Below are positions 31,876-42,300 of a stretch of DNA of 64,000 nucleotides, in pieces. Within the stretch, counting starts at the first letter, position 1. Every line of letters starts with the position of its first letter. The notes under the pieces are model-generated. The model worked only from the letters and a program-made list of their open reading frames with translations. It was not told the origin of the DNA and ran no database searches. A program made the position numbers and the translations under genes. This stretch comes from Platanthera guangdongensis (taxonomy: Eukaryota > Streptophyta > Magnoliopsida > Asparagales > Orchidaceae): NCBI GenBank assembly GCA_039583875.1, contig CM077161.1, positions 60,703,885-60,767,884 of the forward strand. Reading direction: 5' to 3'.

Positions 31876-31886
31876 CCTATTTATAG
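31876..31886 (-). promoter_or_regulatory. TATA box of the B LTR
   Basis: CTATAAATAGG on the element strand, about 125 bp downstream of the array. The right LTR has the same at 50404-50414, and the spacer before ORFx has TATAAATAGG at 36300-36309. Confidence 0.65.
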
Positions 31887-32009
31887 GCCTTCTTCATGGT
31901 AACCAGCTGGTCCGGTCCATAACTGATTTCTGACAACTCTGACAGGTGCAGTAGACCGGCTGGAATGGCAGCTGTCAAGTCATCCAGTCAGTTCTTGAAA
32001 ATTCTGTAA

Positions 32010-32945
32010 CTGTCTGTAAGTGTCGAGACTGTCTGTCTTTAAGTGTCGACACATATAGACCAAGTGTCGACACAAGTTGTCTATGTGTCGACACTAGCCT
32101 ACAAGGTGTCGACACAACTCCTTGTGTTGTAGATTTTATATCTCGACACTGCTTCTTCTTCATGTGTCGACACTGAAATTGAGTGTTGACACAAGTACTT
32201 GTACTTCAGTATATTGCTGAATTCTTGTAAGTGTCGACACAACTCTTTTGTGTCGACACATCTTCATGTGTTGAACTTGTCAGTGTCGACACAGCTTCTT
32301 GGTGTCGACACATGTCTTCAGTGTTGATACTTGCTGAGTGTCGACACAGCTCCTTGTGTCGACACATCTTCATCTGTTGAGACTTTTGCTGAGTGTCGAC
32401 ACAACTCCTTAGTGTCGACACTTGTACTTAGAATTTTGCTGATCTTTGCTAAGTGTCGACACAGCTCCTTGTGTCGCACTTACTTCAAGTGTTGAGTCTT
32501 CAGCTGAGTGTCGACACAGCTCCTTGTGTCGACACTTTCTTCAAGTGTTGAGTCTTCAGCTGAGTGTCGACACATTCTTTCTTGTGTCGACACTTTCTTC
32601 AAGTGTTGACTTTTCTGCTGAGTGTCGACACATTGCTCTGGGTGTCGACACTTATACTTAGTCTCTGCTGACTTTTGCTGAGTGTCGACACAGCCTCCAA
32701 GTGTCGACACTTTCTGATGTAGACACAGTTTCACTGGGTGTCGACACAACTGCTAAGTGTCGACACTGCTTCACTGCACTTTCCTTCACTGAGTGTCGAC
32801 ACAGCTCCTTGTGTCGACACTTTCTTTCTGGTGTCGACTCTGCATCCCTGGTGTCGACACAATGACTCCAAGTGTCGACACTGCTTGCCTGGGTGTCGAC
32901 ACAAGTCTTCTTAAGTGTCGACACTTTCCATCTGGGTGTCGACAC
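32010..32945 (-). repeat. GTGTCGACAC palindrome array in the left LTR of B
   Basis: About thirty exact copies of the 10-bp perfect palindrome GTGTCGACAC plus several one-base variants. They often come as pairs separated by about 8 bp (AGCTCCTT-like) inside a loose unit of about 54 bp with TTCAAGTGTTGAGTC spacers. It occupies U3 upstream of the TATA box. Confidence 0.9.
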
Positions 32946-33091
32946 ATGGACTTCAAAACTTTTTCTTCTTTCCTGTAAATACTTAGCATGCACAAGTAAA
33001 CTCAAAACACATCAAATACACTTTTGATGTATATCATTGAGTTAGGTGAGGCTTCTTCAAATCAGGAACATTTAAACTAATGTACCCAACA

Positions 33092-33107
33092 ATCTCCCAC
33101 TATTTGG
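33092..33107 (-). other. Polypurine tract of element B
   Basis: The element strand reads CCAAATAGTGGGAGAT just before the LTR start TGTTGGG. Confidence 0.85.
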
Positions 33108-33366
33108 AGAAGTCATAACCCTTAGTCAATGATATACACCATACAGAATAAAATCATAGCATGATGTAAAGTAGGATTATGTAGTCAGGAAAGAACATCA
33201 CATGTATTAAACAAACATGCATATACAGATAACATCTCAGAACAATTATGAAATAGATTTAAAACACATCATATTGTTCTCACAACTTTGTAATACTCAT
33301 AATACAAAAGTTTACAGAATGTTTAACATCAAAAGATTACATTGTAAACTTAAGAAAATTTCAATT

Positions 33367-36204
33367 CTATTTCTGTTCAGCCTCCTTAATTACTATGCCC
33401 CTCCCAGATTGTACTTTGGCTTGTACTGAGGCTTCTGTGTCTTCAGCAGCAGGCTTTTTCCCTTTAAGCTCCTTCTTCTTTAGCTCTTCAGCTTTGATCT
33501 TTTGCCTCTCAAAATAATGATAAGGCTTGGGAAAGTACTTGCTAGGCTCCTGGGCAGTAGGAGGTAGCTTTCCCATCTTGGCCTTCCTTCTGTATTGGAC
33601 TATTGCTTCTAGCCTTGTCTCATGTTTCCTTCATTCAAGTTCAGAAAACCATTTATTTTTGTCTTGTATATTATCTTTTGCAGCTTTCCATGCAGTTAAG
33701 ATAATATTTCTTGAAGTAGGGCTCCACTGCTCAAAGTCTGGTCTTTGTTCAGCTTGTTCCCTGAACCTCTTCTTAGACAATCTAGTTTCTTCTTCTTTCT
33801 GCAGTGCTTCTTGCATAGCCTCAGATATTGGCTGAACCACTTTTTCTAGGATAACCTTCTGAGTACCATCAGGTGGACTATACATGGTCTGGATATCAGC
33901 ATGTACCATATCAAAATCTGGAGGAGTGTAGATGACTTGAGCCACTTCAGGTTTCTCCCCTCCTAGATATGCAGGATTGATCCCAGATTCTGCAACATTA
34001 TCATCATCACAAAGAGGAGGATATCCAAGAGTAGCTCTGATAGAATTAGAAATCCATTTAGCATGATCAGAGATGGCTTTGACTAACACTCTCTCCCCCT
34101 TTATGACTTCTCTAACCATGTGATCCCTCAGATCATCCTTTTGAAATCTGATTTGGGCATCCAAATAGTTGACTCCATCTTTAAAATAAGGCTTTAACCT
34201 TTGGAGGTTGTCAGTTATGATCTTCTGAGAGTCTAGAATGGCAGTCTTAACAGCAGTTATTTCCTCTTGGAATGCTTTGTCAAAATCTGCTTTAGCTGTA
34301 GCATTAGCTGGAGTCTGCCCTGCAGCTAGATTCTTCATCTCTGTGACTATAGCATTGTGAGATTCTGTCAAATTGTCATTCATTCTGATTTGGTTCTCTA
34401 GAACATACCCCTGCTTCAGTGCTATGTCATCTACTTGAGCCTTGATTTTCTCTTGATGAGAAGCTAAGTAGACTACTGCATTCCCTCCCTTGTGGAAGCA
34501 GTCAGTCATCTCCTTTTTATTAAGATTCATTTCAAATCTTATTGACTTTATATCCTGGGCCAAATCAAACTGTAATGATTTTTGCCCTTCATCCACATAT
34601 TTCTCAATAGCTTTCCTATGCTCATCAAGCTTTATCTGCATAGCAACCATAAGTGCACTGTAATATATTGATGGTGCTGGATGTACTGTAGGCTGTGGAG
34701 CAATAGTTTGCAATGCCTTCTTATAACTCTGGCTCCTTCTCTTGAATACTTGAAATTTCTTTTTCTTTGCCCTTGTTGTCTCCTCATCTTCAGAAGCAGA
34801 TGTGCTGGCTATCTCTACCCTCTCTTTAGGTAGCTCCTCAACTTCTTTGGGCTTCTCAGGTTCTTGCCTTACAGGCTATTCAACATGAATTTGTAGTTGC
34901 TCCCCCTCAACTAGAGCATTCTCCCCTTCAGTAGCAGCAGTTTCCTTGTCAAAATCTTCTTGATCCAGATTAAGAAATAAATCATCCATTGTAATTTCTT
35001 GTGGAGAATGGGCAGGAGAAATTCTTTGCTCATCTACCACTGGATCAGATACAATTTGAGCTGTAACAGAAGTGTCTTCTATGACAACATCTGGGACTTG
35101 ACTGTGAATCTGTGGTTGCTGATAAACATCAGACAAATCAGTATCCTCTAAAGGAAAATCTAAAGCATTAAGCTCAGTGATTACCTCTAGAATTGTGTTT
35201 GTAGCTTGCTCACACTCAAGAGGAGTGGGCTCTTCCACAACTAGTGGATCCCCCTAGATTTGATCCTGGTGTAAGGGGCTAGCTGGTGGTAGCTCCCCAT
35301 GCTTCTCAGCAACTACTTGTTGGGCTGGAGACTTCACAGCAGTTCCAGTGACTTCTTCATCAGGTGTGAAGACCACTTGCTCTTCACTACCAGAGCTTCT
35401 AGTGGAAACCTGAGCCACTGGGGCAGCTTTCTTCTTCTTCTTTTGAGGTGTTACTGTTGCGTATTTCTAAGATGTTACTTTCTCAGGGGTTGGCATCTCC
35501 TTTGACAAAACCCTGTCCCACCTAGAGAATATCCTCAAGTCCATTTTCCTCATATGGTTGATTTTACTACCTGCAGCTTGACTCATAACCTCTGGTATGC
35601 TACCAGCTAGGTATAAACTTAAGATCCTGCCCAAGTTGGGCTTCTTTAGGCTTTCCTTAATCTTTTCAAAGATTACTACAGACCAGTCAGTTTTCAGAGT
35701 GAAGATTATCCTTGTCATAATACTGAACATATGGGCTGATACCCTATCATGCCCTCCTGGCTTACTTAGGATCACTTTGCCTACAATTTCAGAGAGGAAT
35801 TTCCCCTAACTGTTCATGCCCTTCCTATTAAACACTGATCCAATTTTCATCTTAGAATCCAGACCACACCATGCCAATGCATCTCTGGTCCTGGAAGCAG
35901 TAACCTCTTCTTCTTCCTTAGTTCTTGGCAACTGAAGGACTTTCCTCAAACTTTTTGGTGAAACCTTAACCTTTGCACCATGAACTCTGGATTTTATCTT
36001 GAATCCAGATTCGTCTATTTTAGCTCCATTGAGGAATTCCAGTACTTCCTTCTTCCAGATCTTTGTAGGCTTTGAAACAAGAAATTCCAACCCCGAGTTT
36101 GCAACTAGGGTTATCACATTCTTGATTTCTGGGTCTGCATCACCAAACGCGTCTCGCACCAGTTCATAGCCTTCATTGACGTTCTCCTCGAGCTTTGGCG
36201 CCAT
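33367..36204 (-). pseudogene. ORFx of element B (945 codons), five in-frame stops and no frameshift
   Basis: Starts ATG 36202-36204 (MAPKLEENVNEGYELV) and keeps one frame to 33367, interrupted only by stops at 35806, 35467, 35254, 34876 (all TAG) and 33631 (TGA). The architecture matches C: an N-terminal domain (SRVHGAKVKVSPKSLRKVLQL; VGKVILSKPGGHDRVSAHMF; IFSRWDR), an acidic linker with a Lys-rich patch, a long coiled-coil region (AMQIKLDEHRKAIEKYVDEG onward), and a conserved basic C-terminus (WSPTSRNIILTAW; YFPKPYHYFERQ). Preservation of frame over 2.8 kb implies selection until recently. It lies behind a private array and TATA box. Function unknown. Confidence 0.7.
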
Positions 36205-36709
36205 TAAGGTTTGAAGAATTTGAACTGAGAGAAGAGAGGTGTCGACACACAAGTTTGGTCTCGAAACTTTTGAAAGCGTGTCGACAAACTAAGGCAAAAT
36301 CCTATTTATACCTTTCTAGGTTTGAAGATGAAAAGGCGGGCAGCTAACTTAAATTGTGTCGACATTGTCGATAAGTGTCGACACTGACTTATAATGTCTC
36401 GACACCTATGTGTCGACACAAGTTTAGTCAATAGATATATGTGTCGACACTTGTTTATGTGTCGACACCACTTAACTCGACATTTAGTCAAGACTTTACT
36501 TAGATAATTCTGAGTAAAGCCTAAGTGTCGACACCACCTTGGATGTGTCGACACCTACTTGACATGTGTCGACACTAATTTTCTGAAGTGTCGACACCAA
36601 CTTCCTAGATGTGTCGACACCTTTTTCCGGAAGTGTCGACACCACTTTTCTGTGTCGACACAGATATCTCTGTGTGTCGACACCTTTTTACTTAGCCATT
36701 TTTATAAAC
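36205..36709 (-). promoter_or_regulatory. Internal promoter-like spacer of B: GTGTCGACAC array, TATA box, ORFx leader
   Basis: After the pol stop come about thirteen exact GTGTCGACAC copies (36238-36690), then TATAAATAGG on the minus strand (36300-36309), about 95 bp before the ORFx ATG. One exact palindrome lies between TATA and ATG. This repeats the LTR promoter plan (array, then TATAAATAGGA), so ORFx is probably transcribed on its own. Confidence 0.6.
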
Positions 36710-37766
36710 TTATTCTAAGTTTATCATACCTAGTTCAATTTTAAACCTATTGAACTTAGTTTCTTTTAGGGGCTTAATATACATATCAGCTAGTTGATTA
36801 TCTATTTTAACATATTCTAGTAAAATATCTTCTTTCTCTACATGCTCACTAAGAAAATGATATTTTATTTCAATATGTTTAGTTCTACTATGGGAAACAG
36901 GATTATGTGCAATTGATATAGCACTTGTAGAATCACAAAAGAGTGGAGTTCTACTTACCTGAATTCCATAATCCTCAAGCTGATGTTGTATCCATAGAAG
37001 TTGAGCACAGCAACTTCCTGCAGCCACATATTCTGATTCTGCAGTGGAGATAGCCACACTTGTTTGCTTTTTGCTACTCCATGAAATCAGTCTTCCACCT
37101 AGGAATTGACAAGTTCTAGTGGTGCTTTTTCTGTCTTCTTTGCATCCTGCAAAGTCTGCATCTGAATAACCTGTTAGTTCAAAATCCCCATTCCTAGGGT
37201 ACCAGAGGCCTAGATAAGGAGTGCCCTTTAGATATCTCAATATCCTTTTGACTGCTGTCAAATGAGACTCTTTAGGGCATGCTTGATACCTTGCACAGAC
37301 ACATGTAGCATACATGATATCTGGTCTACTTGCAATTAAATATAATAGGGAGCCAACTATCCCTCTGTACAAAGACTCATCTACAGGCTTCCCTGCATCA
37401 TCCTTGCTAAGAGACATGCTTGACCCCATAGGAGTCTTCATGGTACTGGATGAATCCATACCATACTTCCTTATGAGTTCTAGGGTGAACTTAGACTGGC
37501 ATATGGATAAACCATTCTCAGTCTGTCTTACTTGGAGACCCAAGAAGAACTTAAGTTCTCTCATACTACTCATCTCAAATTGTCCTTGTATTAGTTTTGC
37601 AAACTTTTTTGCAAAGACTACTTTCAGTAGACCCAAATATTATGTCATCTACATATATTTGGACTAGTATTACTTTGCCTCTGGATTCCCTAAGGAATAG
37701 AGTCTTGTCTATTTCCCCCTTGTGAACTTATTCTCAATGAGGAAACTAGACAGGGTTTCATACCAA
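36710..37766 (-). pseudogene. pol: Element B pol, 3' part: end of RT and RNase H
   Basis: Continues the RT interrupted by E: YETLSSFLIENKFTRG, then the active site QIYVDDIIFGST at about 37660, FEMSSMRELKFFLGLQV, LYRGIVGSLLYL, and RNase H (GYSDADFAGCKEDRKSTT; STAESEYVAAGSCCAQLLW; DSTSAISIAHNPVSHSRTKH). One-base indels in a G run near 37715 and an A run near 37612 put YVDD out of frame and then restore the frame. The stop is at 36710. Confidence 0.85.
37762..37766. repeat. Target-site duplication of element E (left copy)
   Basis: ACCAA at 37762-37766 and at 45239-45243. Confidence 0.9.
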
Positions 37767-39390
37767 TGTTAAATTTTCTCAACGTGGTCAGCAAGATAGC
37801 CCAAACGCCAAATTAATATCTTCGGAACTACCCAGTTCGCACGCTGAACCTGCGGAAACCCAAGGACTAGAGGTTGCACCCAACAAAACAATGGAAGCAC
37901 AAGAAAGTCTTATTATGCATTCACTTCTTTACAATCCGAGGCATACATAGCGAGACATGATTTCGCTAGTATTACAGCTGTAAACAGAAAGAACCAAAAA
38001 ACAAGCCGGGCGGACAGCACTCCAGTCCGCCGAGACCGCGAGGTCGCCGAGACCGCCCAGACCGCTGAGCTTGCCCAAGCTATGCTGCAATCCGCCGAAT
38101 ACCACGGAGTCCGCCGAGACCGCGAGGCCGCGCGGACAGACTGTTATTCGCCTCCTGCTGAACCCGAACTGAGGAACTCCCCTACCCGCCTGAAGCCGGC
38201 GGACAGGTTATTGAAGCTGGGAAAGATGAAACAGAACTGACAAGCCGCAGAGCGACCTCCTGCTGAGTCCGCAGAGACCGCACACTTCCAAGCACTGACC
38301 GAAGTCACAGCCAAACTCCTGGCTCCTTGAAGTTATCCGCGCGACCTGCATACAGCAAACCGTCAGCCTGAAACAATCCGCGCGGACTGAAAAACACAGA
38401 CCGCAGCACTCGCCCAACCCAATTTACTGTTCACTCACGTTACTTAGGTTACTGTAGATGTGCCAGGGGGGTCCTATTTATAGGCCAGGTGAGGAGTGTG
38501 GTCACCGCCCATGAGATAGCGACACCGCCCCAGCCCGCGCGAATACAAACGACCGTCCGCTCAGTCCGCGAGGACTTAGCCAGTCACCAAGGGAAACCGC
38601 CAGGAGCAAGGCAACCATTGACGAACCCTCTCCAGTCCGCCCAAGCTAAGCGGACAAGGCACCAGCCCGCAAAGCTCCAACTGCTTCAGGACAGCACCCT
38701 CTTCAATGGCAGTCCGCACCAACCCGAGGCAGTCCGCAAGACTCACACCTCAATCCGCCACAAGTCCACGACCAAAGGCAAACAGCAACAGTCCGCCCGG
38801 TCACAGCGGACTTCGCGGATACGGCGGACACCATGAACTTGACACCAAGTGTGACCAAGTCCAAAACCATCAAGGGCCAGTGCGAGCATGGCGGACACAA
38901 AGTCCCGTCCGCCAAACACCCTAGCACAGACCGCAACCAGTCCGCGAGCTCCTCGCACTTGTCCAACGCAGCAGCACCAAGTCGGACTCCAAACATCAGT
39001 CCGCCAACCGGTCTCCACAGCAAGACCTGCTGTAACACCTGAGCTCGACAAGGCCTCAGCCAAGCTCAAGGCCCAGTCCGCAACAGCCCCAACCGCGGAC
39101 ACACCAGTCCGCAAGGCTTCCCGCGAACTCGAACCAACCCGCCAACAGCGCAAGCTTGCACCCGCGGCCACTGAGCAATGCACCAGTCCGCAAGCCTCTC
39201 TATCCGCAGATACCAGGCCGCACCAAACCGCGGACTCCATGCAACAACCTGCTCAGAACACAGCCGGCTTCCACCAGACTTCTCACCAGGCCGCAACCTC
39301 AGTCCGCCCAGTCCGCCCAGTCCGCCAAAGCTGTCCGCACAGGCCGCGCGGCCTGTCCCGTCACCCACTTCCACTTCACAAATTTCAACA
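37767..39390 (-). repeat. 3' LTR of element E
   Basis: 1624 bp, starting TGTTGAAATT on the element strand at 39390 and ending AATTTAACA at 37767. U3 (38490-39390) is rich in GTCCGC/GCGGAC. A TATA box CTATAAATAGG lies at plus 38473-38483. Confidence 0.95.
38473..38483 (-). promoter_or_regulatory. TATA box and GTCCGC-rich U3 of element E
   Basis: CTATAAATAGG on the element strand. Upstream, 38490-39360 holds about twenty GTCCGC or GCGGAC hexamers (several in direct runs near 39300), with further copies downstream of TATA. The right LTR has the same arrangement with TATAAATAAG near 44321-44331. Confidence 0.6.
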
Positions 39391-42300
39391 CTCCCCCTTG
39401 AAGTGAGAAGTGGTGACCAAGCCCAGCAAGCTGCGCAAGCGTTCAAAAGGCCCCTTCGACAGCGGCTTCGTGAAGATGTCAGCAAGATTATCTTCACTCC
39501 GAACATGCCCGACCAACAGAGACCCCTCCAACACCTTCTCCCTGATGAAGTGGTGTTCAATCTCTATATGCTTGGTCCTGGCGTGACACACTGGATTATT
39601 TACCAGTTTGAGAGCACTCTCATTGTCACCCCGGAGTAAAGTAGGCCCTTGCACTTCTTCATGAACATCCTCTATGAGTCTCCTCAACCAAACGGCTTCC
39701 CGAGCAGCCAAGGCCGAAGCCTTATACTCCGCCTCCGTGGTTGAAACCGACACCGAGTCCTGCTTCTTGCTACACCACGAGATGCTAGCTGAACCGCAAG
39801 TGAACACATAACCTGAAGTAGACCTTCGATCATCCGAATCACCGCCATAGTCAGCATCCGTGTACCCGAGCAACGCAAACTCCGCATCCCTTCCATAGAG
39901 GAGTCCCATCTCAGAAGTCACCTTGACATACTTCAGAATTCCCTTCGCCGCCACTAGATGAGAATGCCTTGGTTCAGCCATATACCGACTTACTCGGCCA
40001 ACAGCATAAGCTATATCCGGCCTTGTAATCGTCAGATAGATCAAGCTCCCAACAAGAGCCCTGAACACCAAGGGATCAATAAGAACCCTTCCCTCATCCC
40101 GTCGAAGCTTCAGCCCAGATTCCAGTGGAGTAGAGCACTTCTTCCCTTCGCCCATGCCAAACCGCTTCACAATACGATCAGCATACCCTTTCTGGCTAAT
40201 GAAAATCCCGCACTCCTTCATCTCCACTTCCAGACCAAGAAAGTGATGCAACTCTCCCAAGTCTTTCATCTCGAAGCGTATAGCAAGCTCTCCCCTGAGC
40301 CTTGCTACTTCCTCCTCCGAGTTCCCTGTGATGATCATATCATCCACATACAGCAGGACCAAGACTCTTAGCTCTCCCTTCTTCTTGACGAACAAGCTAG
40401 AATCCGAGTTAGAAGCCAGGTATCCACAGAACTGCAGGTACTCTGCAATCTTCCCATACCACGCTCGAGGAGCTTGCTTCAACCCATAGAGAGCCTTCCT
40501 GAGTTTGCAGACATAGTCCGGATGCTTCTCAGAGACGAAACCAAGCGGCTGATCCATGAAGATGTCCTTGTCAATCTCTCCGTAAAGAAAGGCATTCTTC
40601 ACATCGAGTTGCCACAACCTCCATCCCTTGCTAGCAGCCAAGGCGATCACCACTCTTACAGACGTCATCTTCGCAACTGGACTGAATGTCTCCTCATAGT
40701 CTTCTCCATACTGTTGTGAGAATCCTCTAGCGACCAGGCAAGCCTTGAATCGATCAATGCTCCCATCAGCCTTCTTCTTCAACTTATACACCCACTTGCA
40801 AGTAACCGGAGTAACGCCATCAACCTTGGGCACAAGGTCCCAGGTTTCATTCTTCTTCAGAGCATCAATCTCTTCCTTCATGGCACCTTCCCACTCCTTC
40901 ACTCCAGTGGCCTCGTTGAAGCTTGCAGGCTCTCGCTCATCCAGAGGACCCGCAAAGAAGCAGGAGACAAAGCTCACTGCATTCCCATCACAGTACCGAG
41001 CCGGTGGCTTAACCACCCTCTTCGATCTCCGAAGACACGTCTCCTTGCTCACGGCTTCCGTTGCTTCTTCAGGCTCCACTCCTACCTGGGGCAAGCATTG
41101 AGCAGTGCTCCCCCTACTTCCTGAGCCAGAAGGCTCAGCCTCGGAGTTCGAAGCAACAGGAGCTGCTGGTGAAACAGCAAGCTCCTCTTCCAAGCCTTCA
41201 GCAGCCTCCACCGGTGCTTCCTCAACCTTGCTACTTCCGGTAGGCTCCACCGAGCCACCTCCATATGACGTCAGCTCGTCAAAGACAACATCTCTTGACA
41301 CCACGAACTTCTTCGTCACAGGGTCCATGCACTTCCATCCCTTCTTCCGCTCATCATAGCCAACAAAGACAAGTTTCCTTGCCTTCGGATCCAGCTTTGT
41401 CCGTGAAGCATCCGGGACATGCACGTAGCAAGTTGAACCGAACACCCGAAGGTGTCCAACACTCGGCTTCTCCTTCAGCAACAGCTCAATAGGAGTCTTC
41501 ATGTTGATAGGGCTGAGTGGCATCCGGTTTATAACATATGCAGCACAAGACATTCCCTCCGCCCAAAAGGACCTCGGGATATCTTTCGCATGCAGCCAGC
41601 ATTTGCAGGTTTCCGTCAAATGACGGATCTTCCGCTCCGCTACCCCATTTTGTTGTGGAGTGTGAGCACATGTAAGCTCCCGTTGGATCCCGTGCTTCCT
41701 GCAGAAGTTAGAAAACTCGGAAGAGACAAACTCCCCCCCGTTATCAGTTCTAAACTTCTTAATCCGCAAGCCAAGCCGGCCTTCTACCAACTCCTTGAAC
41801 TCCACGAACAAACGGAAGGCTTCCGACTTCTCCTTTAAGAAGTACACCCAAGTATACCTTGAGTAGTCATCAACCAAGACAAGCATGTATTTGCTTCCAC
41901 CAAGGCTGGCTGTAACAGTCGGTCCCATCAGGTCGCCATGAACACACTCCAATGGTTTCTTGCTCCTTGTTTGAGATTTATCAAACGGAAGGCGATGTGC
42001 CTTACCGTATTGACAGCCCGCACAAACATGCCCATCACCAATGGAGGACAACATCGGCAACCCCCTCACCAGACTTCTACTCGTCATTGCCTTTAGCTTG
42101 TTCATGCCAACATGCCCCAGCCTCTCATGCCAGATAGCCGCACTATCATTGGCCCTCATCTTATCAACATAGGCACTGGTGGAAAGAACAAACAAGTTAT
42201 TCACCCTCCTCCCAACATGAGCAACATCAGCCTTCACCGCTGATACGTTGCGAAGGAACCTCACGTCTGTTGGCCCAAACAAAACGTGATACCCAACGTC

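Larger units (their letters stand above)
30985..33091 (-). repeat. 3' LTR of element B
   Basis: On the element strand it starts TGTTGGGTACATT at 33091 and ends CTTTCA at 30985. It holds a palindrome array (32010-32945), a TATA box CTATAAATAGG (plus 31876-31886), and short CCTACACTCAGCC-type direct repeats at 31270-31445. Confidence 0.95.

Noticed and set aside
32010..32945. Regularly repeated short palindromes that could suggest a CRISPR-like array
   Set aside because: The 10-bp palindrome is shorter than any CRISPR repeat, spacing is irregular and spacers are themselves repetitive. It lies in a plant LTR with no cas-like gene.
38489..39406. Cluster of Pro/Thr/Gln-rich ORFs on both strands (also 44337-45263)
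   Set aside because: They lie within the E LTR U3 and recur in both LTRs, produced by GTCCGC-rich DNA; no similarity to any protein I know.
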